64,000 bases of DNA from Segatella copri (GTDB lineage Bacteria; Bacteroidota; Bacteroidia; Bacteroidales; Bacteroidaceae). Below the pieces are notes generated by a model. The model made no database searches, was not told where the DNA came from, and worked only from the letters and a program-made list of their open reading frames with translations. The stretch spans positions 1 through 64,000 of the forward strand of contig NZ_VZAD01000056.1 in assembly GCF_009495355.1 (NCBI RefSeq). The letters run 5' to 3'. The position numbers and the translations under genes are program-made. Of this stretch, positions 1 through 6,861 are shown piece after piece; position 1 is the stretch's first letter, and the number at the start of each line of letters is the position of its first letter.

Positions 1-56
1 ATACCTGCGACTGGAGTTAAACCAGTTAGGTTAGTGTCATGCCCGACACACAAAAG

Positions 57-91
57 AAGAGCGGAAATCCTTTCGGACTTCCGCTCTTTTT
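57..91 (-). terminator. Terminator hairpin after fba
   Basis: A 10-bp stem (57-66 with 79-88), extended inward by a second short stem, lies just after the fba stop. It has a T-run on the plus side and a T-rich stretch on the minus side, so it could stop transcription both ways. About 55 bases to its left show no gene I can name; short open frames entering from position 1 could be the tail of a plus-strand gene. Confidence 0.75.
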
Positions 92-113
92 ATGTCTTAG
101 CGACCTACGATGA

Positions 114-1127
114 TTAGTCGAGGTTAGCCAACTTGTTGTCAGAATGAAGAACATCCTTGATCTTGTGGCTATAGAGGTCAACCATGTACTCACGAGCCTT
201 ACCGCAGTACTGACGTGGGTCGAAGTACTCTGGGTGCAAAGCAAATGTCTCACGAACACCAGCAGTGAAGGCAAGACGAGAGTCAGAGTCGATGTTGATC
301 TTGCAAACAGCGCTCTTAGAAGCCTTTGTCAACTGCTCCTCTGGGATACCTACTGCGTCTGGCAACTTGCCACCGTACTTGTTGATGATGTCAACATACT
401 CCTGAGGAACTGAAGAAGAACCGTGGAGAACGATTGGGAAACCAGGAAGCTGCTTCTCTACTGCCTCCAATACGTCGAATGCCAATGGAGGAGGAACGAG
501 GTGACCAGTCTTAGGATCACGTGTGCACTGCTCTGGCTTGAACTTGTAAGCACCATGAGAAGTACCGATAGAGATAGCCAATGAATCAACGCCAGTACGT
601 GTAGCGAAGTCAACAACCTCCTCAGGCTTTGTATAGTGAGACTCCTCAGCTACTACGTCGTCCTCAACACCAGCGAGGACACCGAGCTCACCCTCTACAG
701 TTACATCGAACTGATGAGCGTAATCAACAACCTTCTTTGTCAATGCAATGTTCTCCTCGTATGGAAGTGCAGAACCATCAATCATTACAGAAGAGAAGCC
801 GAAGTCTACACAGCTCTTACATGTCTCGAAGCTATCACCGTGATCGAGGTGAAGAACGATCTCTGGATGGTTGCAACCCAACTCCTTAGCATACTCTACA
901 GCACCCTCTGCCATGTAGCGGAGCAATGTAGGGTTAGCATACTTGCGAGCACCCTTAGAAACCTGAAGGATAACAGGTGACTTCAAGTTAGAAGAAGCCT
1001 GGATGATAGCCTGAAGCTGCTCCAAGTTGTTGAAGTTGAAAGCAGGAACGGCCCAACCGCCCTTGATAGCTCTTGCGAACATTTCCTTAGTGTTCACAAG
1101 ACCGATTTTCTTGTAATCTACTGCCAT
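114..1127 (-). CDS. fba: Class II fructose-bisphosphate aldolase
   Basis: Zinc-dependent aldolase of glycolysis and gluconeogenesis, cleaving fructose 1,6-bisphosphate to dihydroxyacetone phosphate and glyceraldehyde 3-phosphate in the cytosol. The 337-residue protein has the class II hallmark LHLDHGD at residues 92-98 (catalytic Asp and a zinc-binding His), a GELGVLAGVED segment and the phosphate-binding HGSSSVP segment. Length is normal for the family. The start follows a good Bacteroidota promoter about 100 bases upstream. It is a single-gene unit with its own terminator. Family assignment is secure; I did not test for a sub-class preferring tagatose bisphosphate. Confidence 0.95.
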   Translation of the reverse strand: MAVDYKKIGLVNTKEMFARAIKGGWAVPAFNFNNLEQLQAIIQASSNLKSPVILQVSKGARKYANPTLLRYMAEGAVEYAKELGCNHPEIVLHLDHGDSFETCKSCVDFGFSSVMIDGSALPYEENIALTKKVVDYAHQFDVTVEGELGVLAGVEDDVVAEESHYTKPEEVVDFATRTGVDSLAISIGTSHGAYKFKPEQCTRDPKTGHLVPPPLAFDVLEAVEKQLPGFPIVLHGSSSVPQEYVDIINKYGGKLPDAVGIPEEQLTKASKSAVCKINIDSDSRLAFTAGVRETFALHPEYFDPRQYCGKAREYMVDLYSHKIKDVLHSDNKLANLD

Positions 1128-1223
1128 AATAGTTTTAATTTTATAAGTTTTAATGAAACATTCAATTCATTTTTTCGAAAGAAACCATCTCCAAGAGGAT
1201 GGCCTCTCTTCAAACTTCGAGTG

Positions 1224-1254
1224 CAAAATTACCTTTTTCAAATGAAACAGCAAA
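1224..1254 (-). promoter_or_regulatory. Promoter of fba
   Basis: On the minus strand a TTTG (-33, 1251-1254) is followed after 19 bp by TAATTTTG (-7, 1224-1231). This is a full match to the Bacteroidota sigma-ABfr consensus TTTG/TAnnTTTG. The predicted transcript has a leader of about 90 bases before the fba start. Confidence 0.75.
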
Positions 1255-1352
1255 ATGTTGAGCTAACTTTTCACCCCTCAAACAAGTTAAAAAAGTTTAT
1301 ATTTTACACGAATCCTACTCTGCTTTCATTTTTGCAAAATACAGATAGCAAT

Positions 1353-2585
1353 TTATGCGCTCTCTCCTTTTTGTACGTTCACCTTATTAATATAATACTC
1401 ACGCACGGCATAAGCCAGCACAACGACAAAACCTGCCAAGGGCACCACAAAAGGCATCACCACATGGGTGCGGTCGGCAATGAGCCCCATCAGAAGGAAG
1501 CCACAGCCACCTATAGGGGTCATCATCAGAAGCGAGGAGGCGCTCTTGGTAAGATTGCCCAATCCTACAAGGGCTATCGAGAAGATGGTGGGGAACATGA
1601 TAGCCTCGAAGAGATAGTTGCACAACAATGCCACCAAAGACACTTTGCCTAAACAGCACAAGACCAAGACATTGCACACCACGCAACCCACAGCACAAAC
1701 AAGGAGCATCGTGGTAGCTGCCACATGGCGCATCACCCAACTGCCCAAGAAGCGACCTACCATAAAGAAAGCCAAAGCCCCCGTCAACACCAATGAGGCT
1801 GTGCGGTCGGACATCCAGTGCATGCCGGTGACGAAGTTGATGAAATAGCTGTTGATGGAAATCTCAGCCACCTCATAACTCAGCAAGGCAAAAAGGCCAA
1901 AGACAAACATCTTGTGATGGGTGAAGAGCTTGCGGATATTGGAACCGCGCTCCTTATCCTCTAATGTCTGCTCATGACTGATTTCGGGCAGGTTGACACG
2001 CGAGAAGACTACGGCTATGGCAAGCACCAAGACACCCAAGATGGCATAAGGCACCACCACATTGCCACCTTTCTCGGTATTGTTGAAGAGAAACTGACCG
2101 ATGCAGAACGTGGCGAAGATGCCACCCAATCCATTAAAAGACTGGGACAGATTGAGGCGACTTGTCGCCGTCTCCTTGCTGCCCAACTCGGTGACATAGG
2201 GATTGGCTGCCGTCTCCAAGAACACCAGTCCGCACCCGATGATGAACAGGCAAAACAGAAAGGCATAGAAACTGCCTACCGAAGCTCCGGGGATGAAAAG
2301 CAGGGAACCGATGCCGAAAAGCATCAGTCCGAAGACCACACCACGACGATAGCCATAGCGATTGATAAAGATGCCCGCAGGTATCGCCATCAAGAAATAG
2401 CCCAAATAGGTGGTGACCTGAATCAGGGCGGAGTGAGTGATACTGATATGCAAAGCATTCTGGAAGTGCTTGTTGAGCACATCCAGAATGGCACGAGCGA
2501 AGCCCCACAAGAAAAAGAGCGACGTTACCAATACAAAAGGAACAAGATAATTTCTGTCTTTTGTTTTCTGTTGTTCTATTGACAT
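1353..2585 (-). CDS. Sugar MFS transporter, FucP/GluP type
   Basis: Inner-membrane proton-sugar symporter of the fucose/glucose-galactose permease family. The 410 residues are largely hydrophobic with about 12 membrane segments. The first helix carries the FLWGFARAILDVLNKHFQ pattern typical of FucP and GluP, where family members have an acidic residue for sugar/proton coupling. A charged cytoplasmic loop near residue 205 (EQTLEDKERGSN) separates the two halves. The substrate (fucose, glucose or galactose) cannot be read from the sequence. The gene stands alone, facing away from the exonuclease gene, with no convincing promoter visible upstream. Confidence 0.88.
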   Translation of the reverse strand: MSIEQQKTKDRNYLVPFVLVTSLFFLWGFARAILDVLNKHFQNALHISITHSALIQVTTYLGYFLMAIPAGIFINRYGYRRGVVFGLMLFGIGSLLFIPGASVGSFYAFLFCLFIIGCGLVFLETAANPYVTELGSKETATSRLNLSQSFNGLGGIFATFCIGQFLFNNTEKGGNVVVPYAILGVLVLAIAVVFSRVNLPEISHEQTLEDKERGSNIRKLFTHHKMFVFGLFALLSYEVAEISINSYFINFVTGMHWMSDRTASLVLTGALAFFMVGRFLGSWVMRHVAATTMLLVCAVGCVVCNVLVLCCLGKVSLVALLCNYLFEAIMFPTIFSIALVGLGNLTKSASSLLMMTPIGGCGFLLMGLIADRTHVVMPFVVPLAGFVVVLAYAVREYYINKVNVQKGESA

Positions 2586-3064
2586 TATTATTTATTTTTC
2601 TTCTAAAAAATGATTATTAGTATATAACGTCAAATCGCAAAAAATATTTTATCAAAAGGAGTTTTCTTTGCAACAACCTTCCAAAAGCCATCATTTCTCT
2701 TCATAATGGAAATACTGGAACACTCCTGCTCCACTCTGTGCGTTTTTACATTCCGTATGCTATCAGCCCACAAATCCCGATTATTAACATATTTTCAGGC
2801 AGACTCCAAATGCTATACTTATGCCATCAGCCTTAAATCCCTGTGAATCGTTTGATTAATACTGGAAAAGTCTTACCGTTATACTATAAAAATTATCATT
2901 TTAGCCTACAAAAACAGACTGATCATAGCAATATCTTTACGGTCAAAACGTTACCTATAATATAGATAGTTTTTATTCCACAGAAAACTTCAATACACGG
3001 CTTGCTGTGATGTCGGGAAACGGCATCGCATGACAAAGCGCCATACAAACGAACAAGTTACGAC
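2586..3064. other. Non-coding gap between divergent genes
   Basis: About 480 AT-rich bases between the permease and the exonuclease. It should contain both promoters, but I find no full TTTG/TAnnTTTG match on either strand, no RNA gene and no notable repeat. Confidence 0.5.
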
Positions 3065-3553
3065 ATGAAAGATTTTGCAGCAATAGATTTTGAGACAGCC
3101 AACAACGAGCGATCATCGGTATGCTCTGTAGGCATTGTCATAGTACGTGGCGGAGAGATAGTAGACAAGTTCTACTCGCTCATCAAGCCCGAACCGGAGT
3201 ATTACAACTACTGGTGCAGTAAGGTGCATGGTCTGTGTGCCTCTGATACAGAAGAGGCTCCTGTCTTCCCCGATGTATGGAAGCAGATAGAGCCCAAGAT
3301 AGCCGGGCTCCCTCTCGTAGCTCACAACAAGGCTTTTGATGAAAGTTGCCTGAAGGCTGTCTTCCGCGTCTATCAGATGGACTATCCCGACTATGAGTTC
3401 TACTGCACTTGCGTGGCATCTCGCAAAGTGTGGCCCCAAGGCAGTCACACCCTCGATATTATCGCAGCCCGTTGCGGCTATGATTTAACAAAACACCATC
3501 ATGCTCTGGCAGATGCGGAAGCGTGTGCAGCCATCGCGAGGGAGATATTATAA
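3065..3553 (+). CDS. DEDDh 3'-5' exonuclease (DnaQ-like)
   Basis: Stand-alone exonuclease of the DNA polymerase III epsilon/RNase T superfamily. All catalytic positions are visible in 162 residues: Exo I FAAIDFET with D8 and E10, Exo II AHNKAFD ending in D92, and Exo III HHALAD with H145 and D150. It has no polymerase-binding tail or fused domain, so it is shorter than a typical DnaQ proofreading subunit and may act in DNA repair or RNA trimming. A similar short exonuclease is common in Bacteroidota. The gene is monocistronic and lies at the edge of an accessory region. Confidence 0.88.
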   Translation: MKDFAAIDFETANNERSSVCSVGIVIVRGGEIVDKFYSLIKPEPEYYNYWCSKVHGLCASDTEEAPVFPDVWKQIEPKIAGLPLVAHNKAFDESCLKAVFRVYQMDYPDYEFYCTCVASRKVWPQGSHTLDIIAARCGYDLTKHHHALADAEACAAIAREIL

Positions 3554-3564
3554 GCTAAGACTCT

Positions 3565-3604
3565 GGGCTCTTATTTGAAAGCACAACTATACAAATAAAA
3601 GCCC
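3565..3604 (+). terminator. Probable terminator after the exonuclease
   Basis: A 13-bp stem with one mismatch (3565-3577 with 3592-3604) and a 14-base loop starts 12 bases after the exonuclease stop. There is no clear T-run after it, so its terminator role is only probable. Confidence 0.45.
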
Positions 3605-3765
3605 ATAAAGCCTCTGTTCGGGATAAGAAACAGCGCACTAAAAACATATAACTTCCTTTGCCAGAAAAGTGCTCCTTAAAGGGCACAATACTGCTCTTCG
3701 CTGGGCACTATTGTGCCATAAGTAGGCATTTTTACTGCATCAGTATTTATAAAAATGGATTACGC

Positions 3766-3860
3766 AAAACCCCTTCACCCTTCATCATTTCTTCTGAATC
3801 CCTGTGTTTATCGGGGTTTCAGGGGGCGAAGGGTACAAATTCACCCTTCATTACCCTTCA
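3766..3860 (+). repeat. Left arm of long inverted repeat
   Basis: Rich in the motif CCCTTCA and its complement. It matches the reverse complement of 4310-4414 over nearly 100 bases with small differences, including a perfect 24-bp core at 3801-3824 that pairs with 4355-4378. Inside each arm the CCCTTCA and GAAGGGT copies can also fold back on themselves. Confidence 0.8.
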
Positions 3861-4162
3861 ACTTTTTGCCATTTTCAGATTCCGGCTAACTGATGCTACT
3901 ACTGCATAAGCAGTCAACTATAAATATGACTAAAATGAAGTCAGTCAACGTAAATTACAAATAAGTAATAACCAAGTCAACTCATATTAGAAAAAACGCA
4001 AAGAGTGGTCAACAGAAATTCTTAAAACACAGAAATATTTACGACCTGTAGGCTGGCACGGGCTGAAAGCCCAGAAGCTCTTAGGAGGGCGTATTGAGGA
4101 ATTTCAACCGTACAGCTCGAAATATTTTTCTTATACTATATAAATATTTTTTAAAGCCTACA

Positions 4163-4216
4163 AAATCTATGTTCTAAAGTTTAGAACTTATGTTCGAAAG
4201 TTTAGAACATAGATTT
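4163..4216. repeat. 54-bp palindrome of two GTTC-nnnn-GAAC operators
   Basis: Two 25-base arms (4163-4187 and 4192-4216) pair with only two mismatched positions across a 4-base centre. Each arm holds its own near-palindrome of the form GTTCtAAAgTTTaGAAC, so it could be a double operator for a dimeric regulator or a strong hairpin. It sits between the arms of the larger inverted repeat. Confidence 0.75.
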
Positions 4217-4309
4217 ATCCGCAATTGGCAAAACAAATTCATAACTGTAGATTTGCAAACAGGGGAATTAGGAAAGTTGAGTACATAACAAACAGGAAAA
4301 AATGGAATG

Positions 4310-4414
4310 AACGGTGGATGAAGGGTGATGAAGGGTGGAAAAGTACCCTTCAATCCCTGAAACCCCGATAAACACAGGGGATTCCGAGGGATAGATGAAG
4401 GATGAAGGGTTTTG
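4310..4414 (-). repeat. Right arm of long inverted repeat
   Basis: Reverse-complement partner of 3766-3860. The perfect core is 4355-4378. The two arms enclose about 450 bases of AT-rich DNA without a gene, giving an element of roughly 650 bp that resembles a MITE or the remnant of a mobile element. No target-site duplication is obvious at its edges. Confidence 0.8.
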
Positions 4415-4658
4415 TGCCTATCCTATTTCAAAAACGCTTTGATGAGTTTTTAGAGCGGGAAATTCTTTGCAGAAAGATTTTGCCAGAGCAACCATCCTTG
4501 ATATATAAAGATGATAGCCAAGCCTTTGTACCCTTCTCTAAAAACATTATAACGTTTTTATGCATGGCTTATTATCCTGAACGGATGCAAATAATCATGT
4601 TTGTAGGGTATAGAGAGAAAAGCCGGAATTGTATTGCTTTTAGAAAAAGGGTAGCAAC

Positions 4659-4850
4659 ATGCTTTTGTTTGCCAACTACATCGATGCAGCAACTGCAATG
4701 TCAGATTCGTGTGGAGGTGGTGGCGGTTCTTCTCCTGAATCTGGTTGGGGCAAGAAGGATGATGAAGATGACTGGAAGTTCGCCCACCGTTGTATTCAGA
4801 TGGCTCACTCTATGTGCAAACCTAAACCACGTTATCGTTTCTGTAGATAA
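4659..4850 (+). CDS. Small protein with Gly-rich and acidic segments
   Basis: 63 residues: a hydrophobic start (MLLFANYIDAATAMSD), a run of five glycines, an acidic KKDDEDDW stretch and a basic, cysteine-containing end. From memory this pattern resembles the last residues of Bacteroidota relaxase/mobilisation proteins, so it may be a surviving C-terminal fragment. It could equally be a complete small protein, since an in-frame stop lies 18 bases before the ATG. It ends 12 bases before the next gene, which favours co-expression. Function unknown. Confidence 0.5.
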   Translation: MLLFANYIDAATAMSDSCGGGGGSSPESGWGKKDDEDDWKFAHRCIQMAHSMCKPKPRYRFCR

Positions 4851-4862
4851 ACAAACTCAACT

Positions 4863-5456
4863 ATGATCAAGAGAAGCAAAAACAGAGAAGAAAAGCCAGA
4901 CTTCGATGATATTGTAAACGACATCGAATTGGAGGTTGAAACTCAGCAAGTCGAACAGGATATTGTCAATCGACTTTTAGAACTGAAACAGTTTAGCTCA
5001 GCCATTGACAAAGCGACAACCGCTGTTATCAATGCCCAACTCACTTTAGAGTCTGCAATCCGTCAGACTCATCGTGAGGAAGGGAAACTGGGTGAAGCTG
5101 TTATCAAAATCAGCAACAAGGTTGATTCAATTAATCAGAACATCGACAAGGTTCTGGATGATGCACCGACTAAGCTAAAAGTGTCTGTTACAGTTTCAGA
5201 TGCAGACTGGCAGAAGATTGATCAACTGTTTGCAGAACAGCGTGAGTGGACTATCAATGAGAACAGAAAGTGTTTCCGTGAAATCAATGATATGCTTGTG
5301 AAGGAACGCAAGGATGTTCAAAAACGTTATAAGGAATATGACGGCTGCTACCTTGGTTACTATGCACAGTGGTTCTTCTGGTTCTTTTTTACCATAGGTA
5401 TCTTTGTTGTTGTAGGAGGTATTGTGGTGATGATTGCACAGTACTATGACAAGTAA
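4863..5456 (+). CDS. Unfamiliar protein with C-terminal membrane anchor
   Basis: 197 residues not recognised by family. Residues 1-160 are charged and mostly helical, likely coiled coil (heptad-like stretches near 25-100), with a short VSVTVSD strand near 107-113. Residues 169-193 form one strongly hydrophobic membrane segment followed by a short tail, so the protein is probably tail-anchored with its bulk in the cytoplasm. The aromatic run YYAQWFFWFFF opens the membrane segment. It follows the 63-residue gene closely. A role in mobilisation is only a guess from that neighbour. Confidence 0.7.
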   Translation: MIKRSKNREEKPDFDDIVNDIELEVETQQVEQDIVNRLLELKQFSSAIDKATTAVINAQLTLESAIRQTHREEGKLGEAVIKISNKVDSINQNIDKVLDDAPTKLKVSVTVSDADWQKIDQLFAEQREWTINENRKCFREINDMLVKERKDVQKRYKEYDGCYLGYYAQWFFWFFFTIGIFVVVGGIVVMIAQYYDK

Positions 5457-5465
5457 AGATAAATT

Positions 5466-5520
5466 AACCCAACCGACTAACCTTAGCTTGCCTGCGCTAA
5501 AGATTGGTAGGTTGGGTTTG
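5466..5520. terminator. Hairpin between convergent genes
   Basis: A perfect 9-bp stem (5466-5474 with 5510-5518) encloses a second partial pairing. It lies between the 3' ends of the plus-strand anchor gene and the minus-strand DUF2971 gene and probably ends both transcripts. T-runs are weak on both sides. Confidence 0.6.
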
Positions 5521-5535
5521 AATGTCTATTAGTCC

Positions 5536-6819
5536 CTATATATAGTAATTTATCGAACTATATTCTATTCCCATCAATAGAGGTATACCATTCTCTTCTG
5601 CTATAGTTTCTAATTGGTACTTGTTAATTTCCGCATTCTTCATGTTGGGGCCAAGAATTATTCCTTGGAGAAATGCTGGATATTGAACTTCTTCTGAGGA
5701 TAATGGCAGGTCCTTATACCCACTTATAACACCATTTGAAGCAATGGTGTATCCATCTGGCTGAGCTTTATCAATTAGTAAATATCTGAGTTCTTGTTCC
5801 ATACTAAATCCTTCTGGCTTCAAATAATATTGCCATATTGTTTCCAGCGACTTAAAAGTAAATTTATACCCTTGTTTTAATAATTCTTCATAAATACATT
5901 TAACTTTCTTGAGTAAACCATTTGAATTAGTACCCAAATACTCAACAGGAAGATAGAACAGACAATCATCTGGTTCAGAAAAGATAAGGCAAACTCCATT
6001 TCCATTATCTCCATATAATCTCCACATCGTTAAATCATCAATTTTGTTTGTGAAACTTGTGATATATCGATGTTGCGCATAATCCATTTTTGTCTTATTT
6101 TTTAAATGTTCAGATTCATTTTTACTTATTTCATAAAACAGATGACCTATTTCCTTTTTGTCGTTCATGGCGGTAACAGACATCATACGAACTTTTCCAC
6201 TTTTAAGTATCATTAATGCAGTTTCAAGTGAAGTATATTTAGCAATCCTCCCTACCATATATGGTTTGTGGATAATCGCATGTTTTTGTACTCCGTGAAA
6301 AAGATTCCGGAAATAATTCACGAAGAAGAGCGATTCTTTTCCATTAGGTTTGTCCCAATCTACAATGAAATAAGTGTGTTCATTAATATCATATCCCAAA
6401 TCCTTAGGGTCAATATCAGTAGGCATAAATCTACTTAGGAGTTTAGCTACAGTAGGAATGTTAGAGAGTTTAGCTTTTATGTCACCAAAAACAATCTTTA
6501 TTACGTCATCACATGTAAAGTCGTAATAATTAATAACCATTTTATTATTCTTCATGAGGCAATATTCACCTTTTTCATTAGGAACACAACGATATACTGC
6601 TTTCTGAAATTTTGTTTTAGGACACCACTCAAATGATGCAGTAGAATTATCAGACCCTATATGTAAATAGTTTTGTCCGTTAACTTCAACAATCAATAAT
6701 TTGGCAATACTACCATCTTTTTTTATACCTTCTAATGGCACTAATTTGTAATGAGTACCCAATTTCGAAACAAAGTTTGTTACAGAGTTTGTTATTTCAG
6801 TAAATAATACATTTTCCAT
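5536..6819 (-). CDS. DUF2971 protein with extra N-terminal domain
   Basis: 427 residues. From about residue 192 it matches DUF2971: IAKYTSLETALMILKSGKVRM, then a Met-Asn-Asp motif, ITSFTNKIDDLTMWRLYGDNGNGVCLIF, and a late ILGPNMKNAEINKY segment. DUF2971 proteins are of unknown biochemistry and often occur in defence or mobile regions. The first ~190 residues are not recognised and may be a sensing or binding domain. No membrane segment or signal peptide. It is the last gene of the restriction cluster, 42 bases after the zinc-finger nuclease, so it is probably co-transcribed and may be an accessory effector of the island. Confidence 0.8.
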   Translation of the reverse strand: MENVLFTEITNSVTNFVSKLGTHYKLVPLEGIKKDGSIAKLLIVEVNGQNYLHIGSDNSTASFEWCPKTKFQKAVYRCVPNEKGEYCLMKNNKMVINYYDFTCDDVIKIVFGDIKAKLSNIPTVAKLLSRFMPTDIDPKDLGYDINEHTYFIVDWDKPNGKESLFFVNYFRNLFHGVQKHAIIHKPYMVGRIAKYTSLETALMILKSGKVRMMSVTAMNDKKEIGHLFYEISKNESEHLKNKTKMDYAQHRYITSFTNKIDDLTMWRLYGDNGNGVCLIFSEPDDCLFYLPVEYLGTNSNGLLKKVKCIYEELLKQGYKFTFKSLETIWQYYLKPEGFSMEQELRYLLIDKAQPDGYTIASNGVISGYKDLPLSSEEVQYPAFLQGIILGPNMKNAEINKYQLETIAEENGIPLLMGIEYSSINYYI

Positions 6820-6861
6820 ACAATGTTAATAATCAATTATTATAATTAAATGCCAAAACAA

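Larger units (their letters stand above)
3605..4658. other. Gene-free repeat-rich region
   Basis: About 1.05 kb without a convincing gene. It holds a small inverted repeat (3682-3690 with 3709-3717), both arms of a long inverted repeat, a GGGCTGAAAGCCC palindrome (4060-4072) of the kind scattered through Bacteroidota genomes, and a 54-bp operator-like palindrome. A 154-codon open frame starting at 4402 begins inside the right repeat arm and has protein-unlike composition, so I do not call it. Confidence 0.6.

Noticed and set aside
4402..4866. 154-codon open frame on the plus strand
   Set aside because: It begins inside the right arm of the inverted repeat, has composition unlike a protein and overlaps the better-supported 63-residue frame.
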